A DNA stretch of 19,639 nt from an uncultured Acholeplasmataceae bacterium. Lineage in GTDB: Bacteria; Bacillota_I; Bacilli_A; Acholeplasmatales; Acholeplasmataceae. Both the position numbers and the translations under genes were made by a program. Under the pieces are notes generated by a model, which saw only the letters and a program-made list of their open reading frames with translations, was not told the DNA's origin and searched no databases. Below, one piece after another: positions 1-7,708 of the stretch. Where the stretch lies: contig CAMOAP010000040.1 of NCBI GenBank assembly GCA_946577115.1, positions 1 to 19,639 of the forward strand, read 5' to 3'. Within the stretch, counting starts at the first letter, position 1. Each line of letters starts with the position of its first letter.

Positions 1-51
1 AATATTTTTATGTTATTTTTTTCATAAGTTTTTTAACATTTTTATTTTTAT

Positions 52-71
52 CAATAAATAAATATTTATTG
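52..71. other. AT-rich perfect inverted repeat in the gene-free left end
   Basis: Nine-base arms at 52-60 and 63-71 pair perfectly around a two-base centre and are followed by a T-rich stretch. It could be the terminator of a gene left of the window, but only the outermost pair is G-C, so this is weak. I see no convincing gene in 1-222, where all frames are broken by stops. Confidence 0.25.
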
Positions 72-222
72 TTTTATTTATAATACATATATTTACTGAT
101 TCCAAATTTTAGAAAATTTATTATTTATTTCATTTAAAAAAATATTATCATCATTTGTTTTTTTCTTCAATAACTCATTTTTATTTTACTATTTTTTTAT
201 TGAAACCTAACCCATAAAACTA

Positions 223-251
223 TTGACAAACCACACTTTTTATTATATAAT
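223..251 (+). promoter_or_regulatory. Consensus sigma-70 type promoter for the infC operon
   Basis: A perfect -35 box TTGACA (223-228) and a perfect -10 box TATAAT (246-251) are separated by exactly 17 bases. Transcription should begin near 258, leaving a leader of about 290 nt before the infC start at 548. Both boxes match consensus at every position, which is rarely met by chance even in AT-rich DNA. Strong basal expression suits a translation operon, with the leader as the likely point of control. Confidence 0.8.
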
Positions 252-257
252 TAGGAT

Positions 258-547
258 GGTATTGTTATTGTTTTATTTTATAATATTCAAAATGCAATTA
301 TAAAAATTATCAAAGATTTTGTAATAATCTTATGATATTAACGTGAAAAGAAGAGTTTTTCTCTCGCCTGATTAACAATTAGTTTTTAGGCAAATAGCAC
401 ATAAACATTTAGTGTTAGTTATTTTAGAGAAGAGAAATGTTCCTTTGGATGTTTCTTTTTTTTTTATTTTTGCCTTGTTTCGTTTTTTTTCATGTTATGT
501 TATTTTTTTTTTACAAAATAACCCTAAAACCAAAGGAGGTTTTAAAA
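258..547 (+). promoter_or_regulatory. Long infC leader, candidate L20-type attenuator
   Basis: The leader contains a GCCT/AGGC hairpin (366-391), a pyrimidine-rich segment TTTCTCT (358-364) that pairs perfectly with AGAGAAA (431-437), and an intrinsic terminator whose left arm begins inside that second segment. The two pairings are mutually exclusive, which is the layout of a transcription attenuator. In Bacillus the infC-rpmI-rplT operon is known to be repressed by its product L20 through premature termination in the leader. The mechanism here is inferred from layout and gene order; L20 binding was not tested and no covariation could be examined. Confidence 0.55.
429..471 (+). terminator. 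Intrinsic terminator inside the infC leader
   Basis: Arms 434-442 and 447-455 form nine pairs (three are G-U) around a CTTT loop, and the A/G-rich bases before 434 can extend the stem into the following T tract. The stem is followed at once by ten T residues (456-465), then A and five more T. It lies about 170 nt into the transcript and about 75 nt before the infC start, so it should act as a conditional stop and not as the end of an upstream gene. Confidence 0.65.
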
Positions 548-1081
548 ATTAAAATCAACAAATTTAAAAAAAGTTTCAATTTCGATTTATATAATGAAAA
601 TATACCACAAGGAAAATATCTCATTATTGATGAAAAAGGCGAAAAATTGGGTGTTTTTGACCAAAAGGAAGCTTTAAAATTATCAGAACAAAAAGAAATT
701 GATATTGTAGTGGTAAACGCAGATTCCTCACCGATGGTAGCGCGACTAATGAACTATCAAAAACATCGTTATAACCAACAAAAAAAACTTCGTGAAGCCA
801 AAAAGAAAAACCAAATTAGTGTTTTAAAAGAAATTCGCCTCAATCCCACTATTGATAAAAATGATCTGAATACTAAAATTAAACAAGCCCAAAAATTTTT
901 AAAACAAGGTGATAAAGTAAAAGTTAGTATGCGTTTTCGTGGTCGTATGATTAATAATTTTCAATTAGGAGAAACAGTTTTTAAAAAAGTTATGCAAGAT
1001 TTAAAAAACCTATCTCAAATTGAGACTCCTTTAAAATTACAAGGCAATCAACTAACAGCAGTTCTGTCACCTTTAAAATAA
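548..1081 (+). CDS. infC: Translation initiation factor IF-3
   Basis: IF-3 binds the 30S subunit, keeps it apart from 50S and checks start-codon pairing. From 548 the protein has 177 residues, the usual family length, with the N-domain YNENIPQG...KLGVFDQKEAL, the linker HRYNQQKKLREAKKKN and the C-domain IRLNPTID...KVKVSMRFRGR. I place the start at ATT 548: AAAGGAGG ends at 539, giving an 8-base spacing, and infC is well known for rare starts (AUU in E. coli) that let IF-3 limit its own synthesis. The frame is open upstream to an ATG at 437, but that adds 37 mostly hydrophobic residues, has no ribosome binding site and sits in the terminator stem. First gene of infC-rpmI-rplT. Function is near certain; the start is strongly supported. 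Confidence 0.95.
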   Translation: MKINKFKKSFNFDLYNENIPQGKYLIIDEKGEKLGVFDQKEALKLSEQKEIDIVVVNADSSPMVARLMNYQKHRYNQQKKLREAKKKNQISVLKEIRLNPTIDKNDLNTKIKQAQKFLKQGDKVKVSMRFRGRMINNFQLGETVFKKVMQDLKNLSQIETPLKLQGNQLTAVLSPLK

Positions 1082-1205
1082 CCTTTAATGTTATTTGAAT
1101 GGCTGAAAAATTACCCAAAACGAAACAAATCAACCTAATTTTCATAAACCAAAAATATTTTTTACACCCAATTAAAAATAAACAAAATAAGAAAGGATGA
1201 TTAAA

Positions 1206-1403
1206 GTGATTAAGAAAAAAACCCACAGTGGGCTTAAAAAACGCATTAAAATTACTAAAAAGAAAAAATTATTAAGAGGCCATGCCTACAAAAATCACCT
1301 TGCAGCTTCCAAAACTACCAAACAAAACCGACAACTAAGAGGAGTTACTTTTGTTAAACTTTGTGATTACAACAGAATCAAAACTCTTATTAGGGGATTA
1401 TAA
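1206..1403 (+). CDS. rpmI: 50S ribosomal protein L35
   Basis: L35 is a small basic protein of the large subunit. The 65-residue product has the family signature [13 protein letters not shown] near the N-terminus, then [18 protein letters not shown] choose GTG 1206 over the in-frame ATG at 1197: the ribosome binding site GAAAGGA spans 1191-1197 and overlaps that ATG, while GTG lies 8 bases further on and yields MIKKKTHSG, matching the usual MPKxKTHxG opening. It lies 124 bases after infC with no clear terminator and 14 bases before rplT, so the three genes should share a transcript. Confidence 0.95.
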   Translation: MIKKKTHSGLKKRIKITKKKKLLRGHAYKNHLAASKTTKQNRQLRGVTFVKLCDYNRIKTLIRGL

Positions 1404-1417
1404 AAAGGAAAAAGAAT

Positions 1418-2101
1418 ATGGCAAAAATTAGTTTTACTCCTGCAAGACATCGTCGTCGCAAAAAAATTTTAAAAATGGCAAAAGGATATTTTGGTTCCAA
1501 AAGCACTCTTTACAAAACAGCTCATGAGCAAGTAATGCGTTCTTTGCAATATGCTTATAGAGACCGCAAACAAAGAAAAAGAGATTTTCGTAAATTATGG
1601 ATCTCTCGTATTAATGCTGGTGCTATGTTATATGGCATGCAATATTCTCGTTTAATGCACGGACTTTCTTTGGCAAAAGTGGATGTCAATCGTAAATTAT
1701 TAGCAGATTTAGCATACTTACAACCAGAAACTTTCGCACAATATGTTCAATTAGCAAAAGAAGCCTTAGTGCGATTTCAAAAAACATTAAAACAAAAAGA
1801 AGCGCAATCAACCAAATTACAAGAAGAAAAATCAAACAAATTTGCACAAACTGAAGAAAAAACCTCTTTACAATCTGAAAAAGTTTTATCTACTGAACTT
1901 TTTGAGGAAAAAACGGATGATGCTTTAGAAACACAACCACAATCAACCCAAATTAAAACAAAAAAACCTTCTTTAGATTTATCTAAAATGCTGCTTCCTG
2001 AGTTAAAAAAATTAGCAAAAGAAAAAAAAGTTCCTAATTTTAATAAACTTAAAAAAGCCGAAATTATTACAGCTTTAAAAAAGCTCTTGCTAAAAAAATA
2101 A
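1418..2101 (+). CDS. rplT: 50S ribosomal protein L20 with C-terminal Rho-N/SAP-like extension
   Basis: Residues 1-118 are ordinary L20, which binds 23S rRNA early in 50S assembly: [16 protein letters not shown] near the N-terminus, then [12 protein letters not shown]20 normally ends near residue 118; this product has 227. Residues about 120-185 are a Lys/Glu/Gln/Ser-rich, probably disordered linker. Residues about 187-222 ([14 protein letters not shown], then [12 protein letters not shown]) resemble the small helical Rho N-terminal or SAP-type nucleic-acid-binding fold. The frame is continuous and codon use does not change, so this looks like a real fusion. In Bacillus L20 represses this operon, so the extra domain might affect regulation or simply help RNA binding. 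The domain match is by eye. Start has AAAAAGGA ten bases upstream. Confidence 0.93.
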   Translation: MAKISFTPARHRRRKKILKMAKGYFGSKSTLYKTAHEQVMRSLQYAYRDRKQRKRDFRKLWISRINAGAMLYGMQYSRLMHGLSLAKVDVNRKLLADLAYLQPETFAQYVQLAKEALVRFQKTLKQKEAQSTKLQEEKSNKFAQTEEKTSLQSEKVLSTELFEEKTDDALETQPQSTQIKTKKPSLDLSKMLLPELKKLAKEKKVPNFNKLKKAEIITALKKLLLKK

Positions 2102-2184
2102 TTTAAAAATTTCAAAATGATTATTTTCATAATTTTTAATTTTTCAATAATTATAAAAAATAAAATAGGAGTTATATTAATATA

Positions 2185-2814
2185 ATGAATCAAATGAAAC
2201 AAAAAAATTTAAAAGGATTTTACTCTTTATTATTGGCAACTTTTTTCCTTTTTATAGCTGGATGTTGTTTTTTTGACCAAACATTCCAACTGGGAAGTCT
2301 GAAATTCCAATTAGGATTATTTTTTTTAGGTGTTCTTTTATCGCTATTTACTTATTTAGTAGTTTTTAAAAAATACAAAGAAACTTTATCTAAGCTTCGT
2401 TTTGTCTTCGCCATAGAAGCTTTTGTCTTTATTTTTGTCATTGTTACTTCCTTTTTATTACCAGGATTAGGTTTGTTAAATATTGATGATTTCAAAACCA
2501 AAAACCCTTTAGTTGGAAAACTTTTAACTTTTAACTATTGTTTATCATTGATGTTTGTTTTTCACAGTTTCATCAATTTAAATATTAATTATTTCAAGAA
2601 ACAAAATTTTTCATTTTTCATTTTATATCTTTTAATGTTTGGATTTGGTTTTTTCGGATTGGGTAGTAATTTATTTGAAAACTTAAAAGATATCATTTTA
2701 AAATTATTTGCTGTTTTATCTTTAATGCACAGTATCTATCTTACATTTACAGGAATTAAAGAATTCCAAACTGTTAGTTTACACACACCCAAAAATAAGA
2801 ATGAAAATGAGTGA
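2185..2814 (+). CDS. Multi-pass membrane protein of unknown function
   Basis: I do not recognise the family. The 209-residue product has about six hydrophobic spans (roughly 11-30, 41-61, 71-95, 113-131, 141-161, 168-189), short polar loops and a polar Lys/Asn-rich C-terminal tail, so it is probably an integral plasma-membrane protein. The nearest ribosome binding site (TAGGAG, 2166-2171) is 13 bases from the ATG, so the second Met, at 2194, is an alternative start. The gene follows rplT after 83 bases and its TGA stop (2812-2814) lies within the start of the downstream peptidase gene, which implies coupled translation. A link to peptide uptake or processing is possible but only a guess from that overlap. 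Confidence 0.75.
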   Translation: MNQMKQKNLKGFYSLLLATFFLFIAGCCFFDQTFQLGSLKFQLGLFFLGVLLSLFTYLVVFKKYKETLSKLRFVFAIEAFVFIFVIVTSFLLPGLGLLNIDDFKTKNPLVGKLLTFNYCLSLMFVFHSFINLNINYFKKQNFSFFILYLLMFGFGFFGLGSNLFENLKDIILKLFAVLSLMHSIYLTFTGIKEFQTVSLHTPKNKNENE

Positions 2815-3865
2815 TTTAGTTTCTTTATTAAAAAATTTAACAATGTTAAATGGTATTCCAGGTCAAGAAAAATCAGTTGCTCGTTATGTAGTAAACAAAA
2901 TCCAAAGCCAAGTAGACTCCATCGAATATGATAATTTAGGTTCTGTAATTGCTTGTAAAGGGAAAACAGGTCCTCGCATTATGTTTGCAGGACATTTGGA
3001 TGAAATAGGATTAATAGTTAAGCAAATTACTCCAGAAGGTTTTATCAAATTTCAAACTCTTGGTGGGTGGTTTTCTCAAGTGATGCTTGCTCAAGTTTGG
3101 CAAATTCACACTGATAAAGGCATTCTTAAAGCAGTTACTGGTTGCAAACCTCCACATTTAATGTCTTTGCAAGAGCGCAATCAAGTTATTAACATTGCTT
3201 CTATGCATTTAGATATTGGAGTTGCAAACAAAGAAGAAGCCTTAAAATTAGGCGTTTGCGTTGGGGATATGGTAACTCCTTATATAGAATTTAGCACACT
3301 TGGAAATTCTGATTACCTCCTAGCAAAAGCTCTAGATAATCGTGTGGGAGTTGCAATTTTGATGCAAGTTTTACAAAATGTCAATCCTACTAATAATCAA
3401 TTTTTTGGTGTTTTTACTACCCAAGAAGAAGTAGGACTACGCGGAGCTCAAACTAGTGCTCACAAAGTACACCCTCAAATTGCTATTGCTGTTGATACTG
3501 GTATTGGAAATGATGTTCCAGGGGGTGAAAAAGAAGGCCAAACCCTAGGAAAAGGACCTCAAGTTTTAGTTTATGATGGGGGCTTAGTCGCTCACAAAGG
3601 ATTGCGCAATTTTGTCCTTAAAATTGCTTATGAAAATAATATTCCTGTGCAAGAAATAAGTGGCAGTGGTGGTAGAACTGATGCTGCAGCTATGCATTTA
3701 GTGCGCGAAGGAGCGGCTTCCTTATCTTTAGGTGTTCCTGTACGATACATTCATTCCCACACTTCTGTAGTTCACAAACAAGACATTATAAACACAATAA
3801 AACTTTTAACTTTGTTAGTAAATCAATTAGACGAAAAAAAAGTTAACGAAATTTTATTTCAATAA
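2801..3865 (+). CDS. M42 family metallo-aminopeptidase (glutamyl aminopeptidase/FrvX-like)
   Basis: M42 enzymes are cytoplasmic, usually self-assembling di-zinc aminopeptidases that trim peptides to amino acids. The 354-residue length is typical. Expected metal and catalytic residues are present in order: H65 and D67 in AGHLDEIG, D179 in ALDNRVG, E209-E210 in TTQEEVGLRGA, D232 in VDTGIGND and H320 in IHSHTS; GSGGRTDAAA (288-297) is also family-typical. The ATG at 2801 overlaps the previous gene by 14 bases; a second ATG at 2807 is equally possible, and no strong ribosome binding site is seen, in keeping with coupling. Peptide recycling would fit an organism short of amino acid biosynthesis. 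Substrate preference within M42 (Glu/Asp, Leu or others) cannot be read from the sequence. Confidence 0.93.
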   Translation: MKMSDLVSLLKNLTMLNGIPGQEKSVARYVVNKIQSQVDSIEYDNLGSVIACKGKTGPRIMFAGHLDEIGLIVKQITPEGFIKFQTLGGWFSQVMLAQVWQIHTDKGILKAVTGCKPPHLMSLQERNQVINIASMHLDIGVANKEEALKLGVCVGDMVTPYIEFSTLGNSDYLLAKALDNRVGVAILMQVLQNVNPTNNQFFGVFTTQEEVGLRGAQTSAHKVHPQIAIAVDTGIGNDVPGGEKEGQTLGKGPQVLVYDGGLVAHKGLRNFVLKIAYENNIPVQEISGSGGRTDAAAMHLVREGAASLSLGVPVRYIHSHTSVVHKQDIINTIKLLTLLVNQLDEKKVNEILFQ

Positions 3866-3898
3866 AAACACTTCTACAATTAAATAATTTCTAATTGG

Positions 3899-3939
3899 CA
3901 AACTAAATTATTTGAATAAAATATTTTAGTTTGTTTCTT
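3899..3939 (+). terminator. Probable intrinsic terminator after the M42 peptidase gene
   Basis: Arms 3899-3913 and 3919-3933 form 14 of 15 possible pairs (one T-T mismatch) around the loop GAATA. The T tract behind is short and interrupted (TTTCTT), so efficiency may be moderate. It would close the transcript running from the infC promoter. Confidence 0.55.
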
Positions 3940-4082
3940 GTAAATGGACGCCTTTTTATAACTTAAAATCAAAATAACTTCATTTTATAAATTATTTTGT
4001 AAAACTCAAACACGCGAACACACTCAAATCATTTATTTTTTTTATTTTGGTAAATGTAGCAATTAAAAAAAGATTTTTTTAG

Positions 4083-4088
4083 TATAAT
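4083..4088 (+). promoter_or_regulatory. Probable -10 box for acpP
   Basis: TATAAT at 4083-4088 lies 42 bases before the acpP start and after a likely terminator. No convincing -35 box stands at the right distance, so the call rests on the -10 match and position. Confidence 0.45.
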
Positions 4089-4094
4089 ATTATT

Positions 4095-4109
4095 AAGCAA
4101 TTATTGCTT
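4095..4109 (+). other. Small perfect hairpin at the 5' end of the acpP transcript
   Basis: AAGCAA (4095-4100) and TTGCTT (4104-4109) pair perfectly around a TTA loop. They sit at the expected transcription start and just ahead of the ribosome binding site AAAGGAG. A 5' stem here could stabilise the message or be an operator half-site pair. Confidence 0.35.
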
Positions 4110-4130
4110 TTGTAAAGGAGAAATAAAAAA

Positions 4131-4361
4131 ATGGTTTTTGAAAAAATTAAAACTTTAATTGCCACCGAATTATCTTTAGACGCTTCTAAAATTACTTTAG
4201 ACACCCGTTTTAAAGAAGATTTAGGACTTGATTCACTGGACGCCTTAGAATTAGTTATGGAAGTAGAAAAAATTTTTCAAATCAACATTAGTGATGCAAC
4301 TTTACAAAATTTTAAAACTGTTCAAGATATCGTTTTTTACATAACCCAAAACACCTCTTAA
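4131..4361 (+). CDS. acpP: Acyl carrier protein
   Basis: The 76-residue acidic protein carries acyl groups as thioesters on a 4'-phosphopantetheine arm attached to Ser35 in the conserved motif GLDSLDALELVMEVE. Length and the four-helix pattern are standard. AAAGGAG (4114-4120) precedes the ATG by 10 bases. It appears to have its own promoter and sits alone between the peptidase gene and leuS, with no fatty-acid synthesis genes beside it. Phytoplasmas are reported to lack most of that pathway, so here ACP more likely supplies acyl chains for phospholipid synthesis (PlsX/PlsY route) than for elongation; those partners are not in this window. Confidence 0.93.
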   Translation: MVFEKIKTLIATELSLDASKITLDTRFKEDLGLDSLDALELVMEVEKIFQINISDATLQNFKTVQDIVFYITQNTS

Positions 4362-4468
4362 ACTAACTCATTTTTTCTTTTTAAATCATTTTAAACAATT
4401 AATTTAATTTATATTTCCTTATTATAACACATTATAAATGTTAAAACAAATATAGAAGGCTTTCAAGT

Positions 4469-6934
4469 ATGACAAAATTATTTTATGATTTTAAACAAAT
4501 AGAACATAAATGGCAACTTTATTGGCAACAAAATAAGGTTTTCAAAACTCAAGATAACTTTTTAAAAAAGAAATTTTATTGTCTTGACATGTTTCCTTAT
4601 CCTTCTTCTGAAGGGCTTCATGTAGGTCATATTGAAGGTTATACTGCAAGCGATATTATGAGTAGGTTCAAACGCATGCAAGGTTTTAATGTTTTGCATC
4701 CTTTTGGTTGGGATTCGTTTGGGCTACCTGCCGAACAATATGCTTTGCAAACAGGCAAAAATCCCCTTACTTTTACTTATGAAAATATTAATAATTTTAA
4801 AAAACAAATCCAAAGTATTGGCAAAAGTGTTGATTGGGAAAGAGAACTTGCCACCTCAGATCCTTATTTTTATGCCTGGACGCAATGGATTTTTAAAAAA
4901 CTTTACGAAAAAGGACTAGCAGTTCTCAAAAATACAGAAGTAAATTTTTGCCCTAATTTGGGAACAGTGCTTGCCAATGAAGAGGTAATTTCTAATGAAA
5001 AAGGGATGTTTTCTGAAAGAGGCCATCATCCAGTTGTTAAAAAAAAGATGAAACAATGGGTTTTAAAAATAACTCAATATGCCGACAGACTTTTAGATGA
5101 CCTTAATTTAGTTAATTGGCCTTTAAATTTGAAAGAAATGCAAACTAATTGGATTGGCAAAAATCAAGGTGCAATTGTTGCCTTCCCAGTTTCTGACCAA
5201 AAAATGACTTTAAAAACTTTTACCACTCGCCCTGATGTTCTTTTTGGTGTAACTTTTTTAGTAATAGCACCCGAACACGAATTATCCTTACAACTCGCCA
5301 AACCCAAATACCAACAAGCAGTTAACCATTATTTGGAATTAACAAAACAAAAAAAAGACTTAGAAAGAGAAATCAACAAAGACAAAACAGGTGTTTTTAC
5401 AGGTAGTTTTGCAATTAATCCTTGCAACAATGCCAAAATTCCTATCTGGATTGCTGATTATGTGCTTCCTCATTATGGCACAGGTGCTTTAATGTCTGTT
5501 CCTTGTCATGATCAAAGAGATTTTGAGTTTGCTAAAAAACATGGTTTAAAAATTATTCAAGTCATAACCCCCCCCTATTCTGATTTTGCAAACTCTACCA
5601 CCAACCCAACTCAACCTCCCTTGACTGAAGCTTATACAGGAGAAGGGATTTACATCAATAGTGATTTTTTAAATGGCCTTAATAACGAGCAAGCCAAAAC
5701 TAAAATGTTGGAATTTTTAGAAAAAAATAACCACGGATACCCTCATTATACTTATAAATTGCGTGATTGGGTCTTTTCGCGCCAACGATATTGGGCAGAA
5801 CCCTTACCCATTTATTATGATGATTCCAATAATGAAATTTATACTGATAGCGACGAAAACTTTCCCATAGAACTTCCTATTTTGGAACAAATCCAACCAT
5901 CAGGTACAGGCGAATCGCCCCTATCCAGAGCCCATTTTTGGTTATATTTTGAAAAAGATGGTAAAAAATATCGCAGAGATTCCAACACCATGCCACAACT
6001 TGCAGGTAGCTCTTGGTACTATATTGGCTATATTTTGAAAAATTATTTGGGTCTAATCCCATTAAATACCACCAAAGCAAAAGAACTACTTGACTATTAT
6101 TTGCCAGTAGATTTATATATCGGAGGGACAGAACACGCTGTTGGTCATTTGCTTTATGCACGTTTTTGGCATAAGTTTTTATACGATCTGGGTTTGGTTT
6201 CTACCAAAGAACCTTTTCAAAAATTAGTTAATCAAGGTATTATTTTGGGACATGATCACACTAAAATGTCTAAATCTAAAGGCAATGGAGTAAGTGCTTC
6301 TTTAATGCTTACAAGATATGGCGCCGATGTACTGCGAATTTATATCATGTTTATGGGTCCGTTAGAAGATATTAAAATTTGGTGTGAAAAAGGTTTCAAA
6401 GGAATACAACGTTTTTTAAATAGAGTTTATCAAATGTTTTCTTTTTCAATGCCAAATGATTTTGAAATTTCTCTAAACGATATTTATCATCAAACCATTT
6501 TTCAAACAACCCAAGATTATGAAAAATTGAAATTCAATAAAGTTATTAGTCAATTAATGATTTTTGTTAATCAAATTTATAAACATCAAAAAATTGGGAA
6601 AAAACAAGCACAGACCTTTTTGCAACTATTAAATCCGATTGCTCCTCACTTGACAGAAGAAATTAATCAAACCATTTTGAAAAATAAAACCCAATTAGTT
6701 GCTTTAACTTGGCCTTCGTATGATAAAATCCATTTCGCAAAACTGAAAGTAAAAATTATTGTTCAAGTAAATAGTAAATTAAGAGCTGTTTTAGAACTTC
6801 CTTGTGATTTGTCTTCAGAACAAATTAAAACTCTAGCTTTGCAAGATTTAAAAGTTAATAAGTTTGTGTGCCATAAAAATATTCAAAATATGATTTATAT
6901 TCCCAATAAATTATTAAATATTATTGTTAATTAA
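4469..6934 (+). CDS. leuS: Leucyl-tRNA synthetase
   Basis: This class I synthetase charges tRNA-Leu. The 821-residue product has the HIGH-type motif HVGH at 51-54 and KMSKS at 599-603. The CP1 editing domain, which hydrolyses mischarged tRNA, is present: TTRPDVLFG begins at about 252, and the MSVPCHDQRDFEFA loop with its conserved aspartates lies near 342-355. The C-terminal anticodon-binding and tRNA-contacting parts are complete, so proofreading should be retained, unlike in some reduced Mollicutes where editing is lost. Start ATG has a weak site (AGAAGG) 12 bases upstream. It stands 107 bases after acpP; I see no strong promoter, terminator or T-box between them. Confidence 0.97.
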   Translation: MTKLFYDFKQIEHKWQLYWQQNKVFKTQDNFLKKKFYCLDMFPYPSSEGLHVGHIEGYTASDIMSRFKRMQGFNVLHPFGWDSFGLPAEQYALQTGKNPLTFTYENINNFKKQIQSIGKSVDWERELATSDPYFYAWTQWIFKKLYEKGLAVLKNTEVNFCPNLGTVLANEEVISNEKGMFSERGHHPVVKKKMKQWVLKITQYADRLLDDLNLVNWPLNLKEMQTNWIGKNQGAIVAFPVSDQKMTLKTFTTRPDVLFGVTFLVIAPEHELSLQLAKPKYQQAVNHYLELTKQKKDLEREINKDKTGVFTGSFAINPCNNAKIPIWIADYVLPHYGTGALMSVPCHDQRDFEFAKKHGLKIIQVITPPYSDFANSTTNPTQPPLTEAYTGEGIYINSDFLNGLNNEQAKTKMLEFLEKNNHGYPHYTYKLRDWVFSRQRYWAEPLPIYYDDSNNEIYTDSDENFPIELPILEQIQPSGTGESPLSRAHFWLYFEKDGKKYRRDSNTMPQLAGSSWYYIGYILKNYLGLIPLNTTKAKELLDYYLPVDLYIGGTEHAVGHLLYARFWHKFLYDLGLVSTKEPFQKLVNQGIILGHDHTKMSKSKGNGVSASLMLTRYGADVLRIYIMFMGPLEDIKIWCEKGFKGIQRFLNRVYQMFSFSMPNDFEISLNDIYHQTIFQTTQDYEKLKFNKVISQLMIFVNQIYKHQKIGKKQAQTFLQLLNPIAPHLTEEINQTILKNKTQLVALTWPSYDKIHFAKLKVKIIVQVNSKLRAVLELPCDLSSEQIKTLALQDLKVNKFVCHKNIQNMIYIPNKLLNIIVN

Positions 6935-7001
6935 TCAATATTAATTTTTTGTGGGTATTTTGTATTTTAATCAAAACCACTTTTAATTTTAACCTTAAAT
7001 T

Positions 7002-7029
7002 TTGAAAATTATTTAAGCATCACTAATAT
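7002..7029 (+). promoter_or_regulatory. Possible promoter for gmk-rpoZ
   Basis: TTGAAA (7002-7007) and TAATAT (7024-7029) are 16 bases apart and about 44 bases before the gmk start. Both are imperfect, and such matches are frequent in AT-rich DNA, so this is tentative. Confidence 0.28.
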
Positions 7030-7072
7030 TATTAAGCACTTTCACAAAATTTAAGAAAAAAGGTAAGTTAAC

Positions 7073-7708
7073 ATGAAATTAAATCAAAAAGGACTTTTAA
7101 TAATTCTTTCAGGACCTTCAGGAGTTGGCAAAGCCACTGTGAGAAAAGCTTTGTTTGAAATGACTAATCATAATTTTGTGTATTCTGTTTCTGCTACTAC
7201 CAGAAAACCGCGACCAGGTGAACAAGACGGTAAAGATTACCATTTTTTAACTAAAGAAGAATTTGAAAAAGGGATTGAAAACAATTGTTTTTTAGAATGG
7301 GCTAAATTTATTGACCATTATTATGGTACTCCTAAAAAGCAAATTCAAGATTTTTTAAAACAAGGAAAAGAAGTTTTTTTAGAAATTGAAGTTGAAGGAG
7401 CCACTCATTTAAGAAAAAAACGCATACCTAACACAGTTTTTATTTTTTTGGTTCCACCTGAAAAAAAAGATCTCTATGATCGTTTAAAAAAACGGGGCAC
7501 CGAACAAGAAATAAATATTGCAAAACGAATTGCCAAAGCCAATAAAGAGTTTCGCTTAGCTCACAAATATGATTATATTGTAGTAAATGATGAAGTGGCT
7601 AATGCTGCTGACCGTATTATTGCAATTATTAGAGCAGAACACGCTAAAACAAAACGCAGTATTTATAATTATTTAAAAATATTGGAGGATAATGGTTATG
7701 CAGAATAA
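7073..7708 (+). CDS. gmk: Guanylate kinase
   Basis: Converts GMP and ATP to GDP and ADP, an essential step to GTP and dGTP. The 211-residue product has the P-loop GPSGVGKAT (14-22), the GMP-binding signature SATTRKPRPGE (about 40-50) with DGKDYHFL after it, the segment EWAKFIDHYYGTPK, and the lid region KKRGTEQE. The P-loop has Ala where many homologues have Gly or Ser (GKGT/GKST), a mild change not expected to abolish activity. AAAAAGG lies 9 bases before the ATG. It overlaps rpoZ, an arrangement common in Firmicutes, so the two are co-translated. Confidence 0.96.
   Translation: MKLNQKGLLIILSGPSGVGKATVRKALFEMTNHNFVYSVSATTRKPRPGEQDGKDYHFLTKEEFEKGIENNCFLEWAKFIDHYYGTPKKQIQDFLKQGKEVFLEIEVEGATHLRKKRIPNTVFIFLVPPEKKDLYDRLKKRGTEQEINIAKRIAKANKEFRLAHKYDYIVVNDEVANAADRIIAIIRAEHAKTKRSIYNYLKILEDNGYAE

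Noticed and set aside
437..547. Hydrophobic N-terminal extension of IF-3 (membrane-anchored IF-3?)
   Set aside because: It has no ribosome binding site, lies in a terminator stem and T tract, and ATT 548 behind AAAGGAGG gives the normal protein.
990..1226. Minus-strand 78-codon open frame across the infC-rpmI junction
   Set aside because: Antisense to infC and intergenic AT-rich DNA, with no ribosome binding site or recognisable product.
1777..2202. Minus-strand 141-codon open frame with signal-like N-terminus
   Set aside because: It is antisense to the Lys/Glu-rich tail of rplT; its Phe/Ser-rich composition is the mirror of AAA/GAA codons and it has no family features.
5877..6161. Minus-strand 94-codon open frame in leuS
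   Set aside because: Shadow of a strongly conserved part of leuS.
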